A stretch of DNA of 9,336 nt from Ignavibacteriaceae bacterium (GCA_031292465.1 JARLHB010000298.1:1-9336); one strand, 5' to 3'. Shown: positions 1 to 6,558, counted from the stretch's first letter. Notes: a model not told the origin generated them from the letters alone. Translations and numbers: made by a program.

Positions 1-298
1 CTGTACTGAAAATTATTTCAGGCTTGTATATATTGATAAGGCTTTGCTTAAGTCCTTCATCCATTTTTGAACTTACAAGGAAAACCGCATTGCCTGAACG
101 AAGTGCAGCAAGATAAACAATTATGCTTGCGATTGAATTATCGCAAAAGGAAAATATTAATTTCTTGGAATCAAATTTAATCTGAGGGGTTATCTTATCG
201 CACTCATTTTTTACTTCAGAGTAGGAGAAAATCTTACCGGAAACATCATCAATTAATGCCGGCATATCCGGCGCGGTATTTTCAAAATTCCAGAACAT
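1..298 (-). CDS. Adenylate-forming (AMP-binding) enzyme, N-terminal part only
   Basis: This frame opens with ATG at 298-296, sharing one base with the TAA stop of the reductase upstream (TAATG), and stays open for 99 residues to the window edge; the rest lies outside. The N-terminus has the usual layout of the AMP-binding superfamily: a short lead, a 'FSYSEV' segment at residues 24-29 like the T/SYxEL of acyl-CoA synthetases and NRPS adenylation domains, then 'SFCDNSIASIIVYLAALRSG' (about 51-70), matching the family's 'NS..xxVaYLAxLxaG' helix, followed by a 'NAVFLV' strand. The ATP-binding and catalytic motifs come later, so activity cannot be judged. The one-base overlap implies translational coupling with the reductase. 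It is not obviously a close copy of the two complete ligases in the window, because the N-terminal wording differs. It probably activates a carboxylic acid as an acyl-adenylate; the substrate is unknown. Confidence 0.72.
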   Translation of the reverse strand, partial: MFWNFENTAPDMPALIDDVSGKIFSYSEVKNECDKITPQIKFDSKKLIFSFCDNSIASIIVYLAALRSGNAVFLVSSKMDEGLKQSLINIYKPEIIFST

Positions 299-1056
299 TA
301 CATTATCATCCCGCCGTCAACTCCTAATACCTGCCCGGTTATGTAAGTTGAATAATCGGACGCAAAAAACAGGACTGCATTTGCCACATCTTCAGGCTTA
401 CCGATTCTTTTCATTTTAATTGAATTTAACCGTTCCTGATATTTTTCAGGTGTAAGGCCTTTTATTAAATCGGTGTCAATAAATCCGGGTGCAATTGCGT
501 TAACCCTAATATTTAAGTGTGCAAGTTCCCTTGCCGCGGATAGGGTAATACCAATTACAGCGGCTTTACTTGCTCCGTAAACTACCTGCCCTTCATTGCC
601 AACTCTGCCGACAATGGATGATATATTAATAATAGAACCGGACTTATTTCTCATCATTAATCTGGCAGCAAATTGAAGATTATAAATTATTGCAGTTGTA
701 TTGGTGCTTAATGTATGTTCTATATTTTCTTTACGAATCATACCGACCAGATTGTCTTCCAGAATGCCGGCATTATTAACAAGAATATCAAGGCGTTTAT
801 ACTTCTTGAATATGGCATTATAACAATTTTGTGATGCTTCAAAATTGCCTACATCAAATAAAAATCCGTCTGCGTCAACATCGAATTCTTTTTTCAATTC
901 CTCGCGTCTTTGATCCAGCAATTCCTGACTGTGTACGCCGTTTAATATTACGGTAGCTCCGTGCTGAGTAAGCAGTTTAGCTTCAGCCCAGCCCATTCCA
1001 CGCGTTGAACCGGTTATAAAAGCTACTTTACCTTCTAAATTAAAAACTGATGCCAT
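298..1056 (-). CDS. Short-chain dehydrogenase/reductase, FabG-like
   Basis: A 252-residue classical SDR, the usual length for 3-oxoacyl-[ACP] reductases. Visible features: the cofactor glycine motif T15-G16-x3-G20-x-G22, with R19 following the TGST of NADPH-type members; NNAG at 94-97; and a complete tetrad N119, S147, Y160, K164 (YGASK at 160-164), with the same N-to-S spacing of 28 and S-to-Y spacing of 13 as I recall for E. coli FabG. The C-terminus ends in the usual VDGG-type sequence. The family reduces 3-oxoacyl-ACP to 3-hydroxyacyl-ACP with NADPH, but many cluster-linked members reduce other ketones or sugar intermediates. Its start lies within the last 17 bases of the carrier-protein gene, and an AAGGAGA Shine-Dalgarno at 1069-1075 inside that gene precedes the ATG, so the two are translated together. 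This favours a carrier-bound substrate (inference). It is more likely a pathway-specific paralog than the housekeeping FabG, since no fatty acid synthesis genes adjoin it. Confidence 0.88.
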   Translation of the reverse strand: MASVFNLEGKVAFITGSTRGMGWAEAKLLTQHGATVILNGVHSQELLDQRREELKKEFDVDADGFLFDVGNFEASQNCYNAIFKKYKRLDILVNNAGILEDNLVGMIRKENIEHTLSTNTTAIIYNLQFAARLMMRNKSGSIINISSIVGRVGNEGQVVYGASKAAVIGITLSAARELAHLNIRVNAIAPGFIDTDLIKGLTPEKYQERLNSIKMKRIGKPEDVANAVLFFASDYSTYITGQVLGVDGGMIM

Positions 1057-1276
1057 ATTTCTGTAAAATCTCCTTAGCCTTTTTATAGCTGCTCATGTCA
1101 ATTACATCATCCGAATTGAGCATAATGTCGAATTCTGTTTCAATAGAAGCTACAAGCGATAGATGTGCGATTGAATCCCATGATTCATTTCCATAACTTA
1201 AATCATCTTTAATTTCTTCCGGTGAAAGTTCAAGCGCTTCCGAAAAAGCTTTCTTTAATTTTTCGGTACTGTCCAT
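1040..1276 (-). CDS. Discrete acyl carrier protein
   Basis: A 78-residue acidic protein with the four-helix carrier-protein pattern. The phosphopantetheine attachment site is S35 in 'WDSIAHLSLV' (33-42), a variant of the DSL motif with Ile in place of Leu, followed by an 'IETEF' helix II segment (45-49) and the 'DDVIDMSS' turn (56-63) typical of stand-alone carriers in sugar-modification and natural-product clusters. A GGAG at 1282-1285 sits five bases before the ATG. The gene overlaps the downstream reductase by 17 bp. It is the only carrier in the window, whereas both complete adenylating ligases lack a fused carrier domain, so it is the natural recipient of their products. It is shorter on conserved acidic residues around helix II than a housekeeping AcpP, and no fab genes surround it. 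A phosphopantetheinyl transferase would be needed in trans; none is seen here. Which acyl group it carries cannot be read from sequence. Confidence 0.92.
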   Translation of the reverse strand: MDSTEKLKKAFSEALELSPEEIKDDLSYGNESWDSIAHLSLVASIETEFDIMLNSDDVIDMSSYKKAKEILQKYGISF

Positions 1277-1458
1277 TTATACTCCGATTATTCTATGTTA
1301 TTGAATTCCTTTTGAACTAAAAAAGTAACGATTTAATTATTAAAAATACGAATAGAAAAATTAAAATAAACCGGGTTCAAAATATAGTTGTCTTAAACTT
1401 TGCTTAATTAGCGTTGTAATTATATCCGGTTATACTTCTCTCAATAAAACATTATCTG
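1277..1458 (-). other. 182-bp AT-rich gap inside the minus-strand gene run
   Basis: This is by far the longest gap within the minus-strand cassette; the other gaps are 13 to 54 bp or are overlaps. It separates the GNAT pair from the carrier-protein/reductase/third-ligase subset. I see no strong hairpin followed by a T-run and no ORF in it. A TATATT hexamer is present on the minus strand but has no convincing -35 partner, so an internal promoter is possible but not demonstrated. Confidence 0.4.
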
Positions 1459-2145
1459 TCAGTTTAATTTTAACCTGGAAATTTTTTCTTTGTTTAATTC
1501 GAGCAGTAACTTTGTATCGTATGGAAAAAAGTTGAATATTCCCGGGTCGTCAATATGCCTTTCTTCAACAATTTCAAAACCAAGCTTTAAATGTGCATTG
1601 AGTGATTTAATATTGGCTTTGAATAATGCTACCTGCACCTTTTCGATTCCATTATGTGTTTTCATGTTCCTTAGAATAGCTTCAATAAGCAGCCTGGAAA
1701 ATATGCCCTGTCTTCTGAATTCCTCCCGTGTATAATCATATTCAAGCTGTAAAGCGCCGGGTTCACGGTTTACGGTAAGGCTTTTTAACAGGCATGAATT
1801 TGTTTGTAAGCTTTTTAAAGTATCTTCATCAAGGTAGGGGAGCAGCATAGTTGTTTTAATAATGCCGCTGGAAGTTTCATCTGCTGCCTCAATCCATGAG
1901 CCTATCGAACCCACATATTCGCCGTCTTTTTCCGCTATTAAAAAACCGGAAAGGAAATAATCATAATCCGGTACATTTTCCAGGAGAGCTTCACGGATAA
2001 TTGTCTTAAACCTTTCTTCGGTTAAACCAAAAATTTTACATGAGCTGACTACGTTCGAACCGCTTTTTTCTGATTCGATAATCCCTTCTGTAATAAAGTC
2101 GATGTCATTTTCAGTCGCTTGTCTTATCACTAAATTATCAATCAT
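1459..2145 (-). CDS. GNAT-family acyltransferase, downstream copy of a tandem pair
   Basis: A 228-residue protein with the GNAT fold order: beta1/alpha1 start 'IRQATENDIDFI' (7-18), a strand 'GFLIAEKDGEYVGSIGSW' (67-84) that matches the central beta2-beta4 hairpin, motif A 'RRQGIF' at 144-149 (the pyrophosphate-binding R/QxxGxG/A loop with Phe at the last position), and motif B 'NIKSLNAHLKLGF' at 178-190. At the position where many GNATs have the catalytic Tyr (YxKLGF) it has His185. A GAGG-type ribosome site precedes the ATG. It lies 24 bp after its paralog (2170-2874), with which a hand, ungapped alignment gives about 148 identical residues of 222, the final tails differing. GNATs move acyl groups from CoA, or in some families from a carrier protein, to an amine or hydroxyl. 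Context with carrier-loading ligases suggests an acyl- or aminoacyl-carrier donor (inference). The acceptor is unknown. Confidence 0.85.
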   Translation of the reverse strand: MIDNLVIRQATENDIDFITEGIIESEKSGSNVVSSCKIFGLTEERFKTIIREALLENVPDYDYFLSGFLIAEKDGEYVGSIGSWIEAADETSSGIIKTTMLLPYLDEDTLKSLQTNSCLLKSLTVNREPGALQLEYDYTREEFRRQGIFSRLLIEAILRNMKTHNGIEKVQVALFKANIKSLNAHLKLGFEIVEERHIDDPGIFNFFPYDTKLLLELNKEKISRLKLN

Positions 2146-2169
2146 TTTACCGCCTCTTTTTTATAAAGT

Positions 2170-2874
2170 TTACAACAAGCCCTTTTCGCTATCCGATTCC
2201 AACCCCGAAATTTTATCTTTGTTTAATTCCATCAACACTTTAGTATCAAATGGGAAGAACTTGAATATTTCAGGGTCATCAACATGCTTTTCTTCGGCCA
2301 CATCAAATCCAAGTTTAATATGAGCGTTATATGATTTAAAATTTGCTTTAAACAGTGCGCCCTGAACTTTCTCAATTGCATTATGCGCTTTCACATTTCT
2401 CAAAATATTCTCTTTAATAAGCCGTGTAAAAACGCCCTGCCTTCTGTAAGGCTCGCGCGTATAGCCGTGTTCAAGCTGCAAAGTATGGGGCTCCCGGCCA
2501 ATGGTAAGGCCCTTAACAACCCTTGTATTTTTGCTAATCTCTCTCATCTTCTCTTTATCCAGATAAGGGAATAATATGGTTGCTTTTATAATTCCGCTTG
2601 GAGTTCCATCACCCTCTTCCACCCACGAACCAAGCGCACCTATGTATTCACCGTCCTTTTCTGCAATTATAAACCCCGTAAGGTAATAATCATAATCGGG
2701 GACATCTTCACGAAGTACTTTTCGGATAATATCTTTAAATTTTTCTTCCGTTAAGCCGAAAACATTGCACGAACTTATTACGTTAGAGCTGCTTTTTTCA
2801 GACTCAACTATTGCTTCTAATATAAATTCTATATCGTTTTCAGTTGCCTGTCGTATTGTTAAATCGCAAATCAT
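2170..2874 (-). CDS. GNAT-family acyltransferase, upstream copy of a tandem pair
   Basis: A 234-residue GNAT, about two-thirds identical to its downstream neighbour and collinear with it residue for residue up to about 222; the extra length is a short polar tail (SDSEKGLL). The same landmarks occur at the same numbers: 'IRQATENDIEFI' at 7-18, a central 'GFIIAEKDGEYIGALGSW' hairpin at 67-84, motif A R144-R145-Q146-G147-V148-F149, and motif B N178 to F190 with His185 replacing the common Tyr. A conserved stretch shared by both copies near 205-213 ('FKFFPFDTK' here) may shape the acceptor site. An AAGGAG ribosome site at 2882-2887 abuts the stop codon of the ligase upstream, leaving only 13 bp between genes, so it is surely co-transcribed with that ligase. 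Divergence is spread over the chain rather than concentrated, and all key residues are kept in both copies, which argues that both are functional and have specialised. Donor and acceptor are not known. Confidence 0.86.
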   Translation of the reverse strand: MICDLTIRQATENDIEFILEAIVESEKSSSNVISSCNVFGLTEEKFKDIIRKVLREDVPDYDYYLTGFIIAEKDGEYIGALGSWVEEGDGTPSGIIKATILFPYLDKEKMREISKNTRVVKGLTIGREPHTLQLEHGYTREPYRRQGVFTRLIKENILRNVKAHNAIEKVQGALFKANFKSYNAHIKLGFDVAEEKHVDDPEIFKFFPFDTKVLMELNKDKISGLESDSEKGLL

Positions 2875-2887
2875 TACTTAACTCCTT

Positions 2888-4423
2888 TTAACCGATAACT
2901 GTTTCTAAAAGCGCTTTCCTGTCAACTTTACCATTAGCATTTAAGGGGAAGGAATTCACTATCGTAATTTTTGATGGCAGCATATAATGCGGAATTTTTG
3001 TTTTTAAAAATTCAAGCAGTTTGTCCTTTTGATCCTGGAAATTTTCAATAAATAAATGAATTTGGGTAATACCAAGTTCATTTAAATAAGCAATTGCCAC
3101 AGCATTTGCAGGTGAAGTGAATTGCCTTGTATGAAATTCAATTTCGCCAAGTTCAATTCTGTATCCATGGATTTTGATTTGAAAATCTTTTCTTCCACAA
3201 TACATAAAATCACCATTCTCATCCTTAAAAGCAACATCGCCGGTTTTGTAGAACGTTTTATCTTCGCCGTTAATCTTTGTGGTAAAGAATGCTGATTTAT
3301 TTTTATCCGGATTTTTAAGATAACCTGAAGTTAACTGAAGTCCGGAAAGGCATAACTCGCCTTTTTCATTCTCCGGAAGTACGGTATTGTTATCATCAAC
3401 AACCACCGCTTCCATGTTTTTCATCGGCTTTCCGATTGAGACTATCCCGGAATAAACTTTATTCATGGAAATGTCCTTGCTCCAATCATAAGTCAGGCAA
3501 AAATTAGTCGCCTCTGTGGGGCCGTAAACATTCTGTATTAAGGCATTCGGAACACATTTACTCCACTCTGTAAGAATATCCGCATATAATGCCTCGCCGC
3601 AAAACAGGGAATAACGCATTTTCTCTAAGCTGATTTCACTAAAGAAAGGACGAAGGTAAGACAGAACAGAAGGCACCATTAATGCAAAGGTAATCTCATG
3701 TTCTATAAGAATAATATACAAGTTTACATATTTTATTCCTTCATCAGGGACGGTATAAACACAGCCTCCTTTTGCAAGAGGAATCATGTAAGACATTGTG
3801 GAGAGGTCAAACAACAGGTCTGATGACTGTAAAAATCTGTCATTCTCGTCAATCTTATATCCAAGTGCAAAAAACGCATCCATAAATGAATTAACATTTT
3901 TATTTGAGATGGGAACCGCTTTAGGAATACCGGTACTGCCTGATGTAAATAGAATATATGCTGCATTTTCCTGCTTTGTTTCAGGCAGTTTTAAGCCAAT
4001 TTCATTGGCGGGCAATGCTGAATTATAAAGTTCTTTTGTGTTTACAAATTTTACGCTTGTAAATTCATTTGCCATTCTGCTTATATTATTATCATGCCGG
4101 CTAGTGAGGATAGTACTTATTTCTGCCAGATTTATCATCAGGGAATTTCTTTCAACCGGGTTGGCAGGATCAATTGGAACAAAAGTAAAACCGGAAAACA
4201 TAATAGCATAAAATGCCGCATAGGTCTCTATATCGTTAAATGAAGTAACGCCGATTGCTGCCGGAGTTCCGGATGTGCGGGTGATATTATTATCTATAAA
4301 TAATCTGATCCCTGAAATAATTTTTGCAAATTCAGAGTAAGTATAAAAACTTCCATTTATACAGAAAGCATTTCTGCCGGGATATTTTTCAACACATTCC
4401 TTGAAGCTGTATAAAATGTTCAT
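2888..4423 (-). CDS. Stand-alone amino-acid-adenylating ligase (DltA/NRPS A-domain type), second copy
   Basis: A 511-residue adenylate-forming enzyme made of a single adenylation domain. Core motifs in order: A3 P-loop 'LFTSGSTGIPK' (158-168); A4 'FDLS' (205-208), where D206 fits the Asp that binds a substrate amino group; 'FCGEA' (274-278); A5 'YGPTEAT' (300-306); A7 'YKTGD' (392-396); A8 from G410-R411 through 'YRIELGE' (421-427); and A10 'NANGKVDRK' (495-503), with K499 the expected catalytic lysine. It ends about eight residues after A10, so there is no thiolation domain. The expected reaction is ATP-dependent amino acid activation and transfer to a separate carrier protein. By eye-alignment to GrsA PheA, the ten pocket residues are D206, L207, M210, L248, L273, C275, V299, N307, F308, K499. 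It starts 54 bp after the first ligase; I see no good Shine-Dalgarno before its ATG. The amino acid is not assigned; D-alanine or another small amino acid is one option. Confidence 0.88.
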   Translation of the reverse strand: MNILYSFKECVEKYPGRNAFCINGSFYTYSEFAKIISGIRLFIDNNITRTSGTPAAIGVTSFNDIETYAAFYAIMFSGFTFVPIDPANPVERNSLMINLAEISTILTSRHDNNISRMANEFTSVKFVNTKELYNSALPANEIGLKLPETKQENAAYILFTSGSTGIPKAVPISNKNVNSFMDAFFALGYKIDENDRFLQSSDLLFDLSTMSYMIPLAKGGCVYTVPDEGIKYVNLYIILIEHEITFALMVPSVLSYLRPFFSEISLEKMRYSLFCGEALYADILTEWSKCVPNALIQNVYGPTEATNFCLTYDWSKDISMNKVYSGIVSIGKPMKNMEAVVVDDNNTVLPENEKGELCLSGLQLTSGYLKNPDKNKSAFFTTKINGEDKTFYKTGDVAFKDENGDFMYCGRKDFQIKIHGYRIELGEIEFHTRQFTSPANAVAIAYLNELGITQIHLFIENFQDQKDKLLEFLKTKIPHYMLPSKITIVNSFPLNANGKVDRKALLETVIG

Positions 4424-4477
4424 GTTTATTTAAGAAATTTTTCTATTTTTCCGAGAGTTATTAAAAATATAAATTTA

Positions 4478-6004
4478 TTATTTATTCTGAAGCTGTAGTT
4501 CTTGTCCCATCTTTGCCAGTTCTTTCCGGTCAATTTTTCCGTTAGCATTCAAAGGAAAGTAGGGAATACTTGTAATTAAAGAAGGTACCATGTACTCCGG
4601 TATTTTTGTCTTCAAATGATTTTCAATATCAGCTACGCTGCCTTTATAATTTTCTATGAACAAATTTATTTGCATAGTACCGGAATTATTTTGATATGCA
4701 GCAGCAGCAACATTATTTTCTTTTACTAATTCGCGTGTAAAATGTTCAATTTCGCCAAGTTCAATACGGAAACCCTGAATTTTCACCTGGTTGTCAATTC
4801 TGCCTGCAAACATAAAATCGCCGTCTTCGTCCTGGAAGGCAAGGTCTCCAGTCTTGTAAAAAGTTTCTTCATTTCCATTAATATTCGCTTTAAAAAATGT
4901 TTTTGCATTCTTATCATCATCTTTCCAGTAACCGGGGGTTAACTGTATACCGGAAAGGCAGAGTTCTCCTTTTTCTCCCTGTGCAAGCACTTTTTGGTTC
5001 TCATCTATAACAATAGCATTCATATTTGCCATAGACTTACCTATACTTACGCCGTCGTTAAAAGATTTCTTCTGCGCATTTTCTTTTTCCCATTGATAAA
5101 TTAAGCAGAATACAGTGGCTTCTGTAGGTCCGTATGCATTTATTACTTTAGCGTTTGGTGTACAGTTGCTCCAACCGTCTGCTATATCATTAAGCAGTGT
5201 TTCACCGCAGAAAAGCGAGTACCGCATCTTCTCAAGTTTTATTTCATCAAAATAAGGCTTTAAATAGGAAAGGACAGATGGCACCATGCACGCAAATGTA
5301 ATTTCGTGTTCTTCCATTAGCATGTAAACATTTGCAAACTTTACTCCATCGGATGGGACTGTGTAAACACATGCGCCTGCACAAATAGGTACTGTATAAC
5401 ATACTACTGAAAAATCAAATGTCAGTTCAAACATCTGCATAAACCGGTCATTCTCATTAACATTATATCCAAGCGCTGTAAAAGCATCTACAAATGAGCT
5501 TAAATTTCTTCTTGTAATTGGCACTCCTTTGGGAATTCCTGTACTGCCGGATGTAAAAAGGAGATAAGCAACTTCATTCTCATCGATTTCGGGAGGATTA
5601 AGATTAACGGGTGCATTTGGCAGGTCCGCAATACTTACAACTTTAGCGCCGTTGGTACGCGCAATAGCTTCAATAGTTTCATCTGTTTGTCTGCATAATA
5701 TAGTTTTAATGCCCGTTTGTTCCAGTATGGAAGCATTTCGGTTTAAAGGGTTTTCCGGCTTAATAGGTACGTAACCAAACCCTGCAAAAAGACATCCGTA
5801 AATGGCGCAGTATGTCTCGATATCGGAACCCTGCCTGGCAATTAATCCGATTAGTTTCTCTCCACCGGCACAATTAGCTTCTAAATATGCTCTTATATTG
5901 GAAACAATCTGTGCAAATTCAGAATAAGTATAATATTTCCCGTTAATATTAAACGCATTCCTGTCAGGGAATTTTAAATATGAGTTTTGAACTTTATACA
6001 GCAC
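4478..6004 (-). CDS. Stand-alone amino-acid-adenylating ligase (DltA/NRPS A-domain type), first gene of the run
   Basis: A 508-residue paralog of the next gene, again a lone adenylation domain. Motifs: A3 'LFTSGSTGIPK' (149-159), A4 'FDFS' (196-199), 'FCGET' (265-269), A5 'YGPTEAT' (291-297), A7 'YKTGD' (383-387), A8 from G401-R402 through 'FRIELGE' (412-418), A10 'NANGKIDRK' (486-494) with catalytic K490, then a short Gln-rich tail (QELQLQNK). The start codon is GTG at 6004-6002: an in-frame TAA lies immediately upstream, an AGGAGA sits 10 bases before, and the N-terminus then aligns with the paralog's. Pocket residues by eye-alignment to PheA are D197, F198, V201, C239, L264, C266, A290, V298, F299, K490, differing from the paralog at five of ten sites. 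It is the first gene of the minus-strand run, behind a 0.7-kb intergenic region. It is likely to activate an amino acid different from that of its neighbour, for loading on the discrete carrier protein (inference). Confidence 0.88.
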   Translation of the reverse strand: MLYKVQNSYLKFPDRNAFNINGKYYTYSEFAQIVSNIRAYLEANCAGGEKLIGLIARQGSDIETYCAIYGCLFAGFGYVPIKPENPLNRNASILEQTGIKTILCRQTDETIEAIARTNGAKVVSIADLPNAPVNLNPPEIDENEVAYLLFTSGSTGIPKGVPITRRNLSSFVDAFTALGYNVNENDRFMQMFELTFDFSVVCYTVPICAGACVYTVPSDGVKFANVYMLMEEHEITFACMVPSVLSYLKPYFDEIKLEKMRYSLFCGETLLNDIADGWSNCTPNAKVINAYGPTEATVFCLIYQWEKENAQKKSFNDGVSIGKSMANMNAIVIDENQKVLAQGEKGELCLSGIQLTPGYWKDDDKNAKTFFKANINGNEETFYKTGDLAFQDEDGDFMFAGRIDNQVKIQGFRIELGEIEHFTRELVKENNVAAAAYQNNSGTMQINLFIENYKGSVADIENHLKTKIPEYMVPSLITSIPYFPLNANGKIDRKELAKMGQELQLQNK

Positions 6005-6014
6005 TTATTTAATA

Positions 6015-6020
6015 TCTCCT
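6015..6020 (-). promoter_or_regulatory. Shine-Dalgarno AGGAGA that fixes a GTG start
   Basis: Reading the minus strand, AGGAGA is followed by ten bases (tattaaataa) and then GTG. The in-frame codon before the GTG is TAA, so the first ligase cannot start further upstream, and no ATG stands at this place. The paralog's N-terminus aligns from here. Confidence 0.75.
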
Positions 6021-6050
6021 ATAATATAAATAGCAATATAGTTACTAATG

Positions 6051-6078
6051 ATTGTCCCGAAAATGCTTTAATTGTCCC
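6051..6078 (-). promoter_or_regulatory. Paired GGGACAAT direct repeats, candidate operator
   Basis: ATTGTCCC occurs on the plus strand at 6051-6058 and again at 6071-6078; read toward the operon this is GGGACAAT twice, exactly 20 bp apart, i.e. on the same face of the helix. It lies about 47-74 bp before the GTG start of the first ligase. Tandem, phased half-sites suggest an activator or repressor site for the cassette. No regulator gene is in the window. A chance match is possible for an 8-mer pair. Confidence 0.35.
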
Positions 6079-6434
6079 TACTTATTGAAGTTACGGCTTA
6101 ATTTATATAAATATATAACAATAATTTCTTTTTTTTATCACATTCACGGTATTTGAAAGTCTACAGGCACTAATTTAACCAAAATTATACCAAGTAGTAC
6201 ATAATCGCCATAAAGCTGTTTTACGGGCAGTGGAAATTATGTTGTATGTCTCATAAGAAGCCAAAATATAAAACTTAACTCACATTGAGATTTAATCACT
6301 GGTGTACAAATTAATTTTAAAACGAGAAAATTGTTTTGAAATATAAAGATATTAACATGTTTTATTACTTCAACAAACTAAACCTTATTGTAGCTTTATT
6401 CAGCTTTTGAAAATTAATTATTTTATAAAGTTGT

Positions 6435-6558
6435 CCCGGCTTTAAAACCGGGGGAAAGGAGCTCCCTAAGAAATTGGCTTTAGCCACAATACAAGGCTGT
6501 TTTTGGGCTAAAGCCCACTAGTTGAGGAAACATATTACCCCGGCTTAAAAAGCCGGGG
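6435..6558. repeat. REP/MITE-like block of nested palindromes
   Basis: Four palindromic units stand in about 125 bp: CCCGG..CCGGG (6435-6452), GGAGCTCC (6458-6465), a pair GGCTTTAGCC (6476-6485) and GGCTAAAGCC (6506-6515) that are each near-palindromic and reverse complements of one another across a 20-nt loop, and CCCCGGCTT-AAA-AAGCCGGGG (6538-6558), a perfect 9-bp stem. The outer units resemble each other (CCCGGCTTT / AAGCCGGGG), giving terminal inverted repeats. This is the look of intergenic REP or MITE sequences mobilised by TnpA-REP (RAYT) enzymes, which are frequent in AT-rich FCB-group genomes. It contains no ORF. It could also form a strong hairpin in transcripts and act as a terminator or RNA-stability element. 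Confidence 0.6.

Noticed and set aside
1369..1431. AACCGG / CCGGTT inverted repeat in the 182-bp gap
   Set aside because: Six-base arms about 50 bp apart without a T-run are within chance expectation for a terminator or operator.
1..6004. A dlt (lipoteichoic acid D-alanylation) operon
   Set aside because: Ligase and carrier resemble DltA and DltC in type, but no membrane acyltransferase or DltD-like gene is seen and the neighbours are GNATs and an SDR.
2888..6004. Fragments of a modular non-ribosomal peptide synthetase
   Set aside because: Both proteins end just after motif A10 with their own start codons, stops and intergenic gaps; no condensation, thiolation or thioesterase domain is present.
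6246..6278. Ten-codon ATG frame with a Lys-rich peptide
   Set aside because: It has no ribosome site, is far too short to judge, and lies in AT-rich intergenic sequence.
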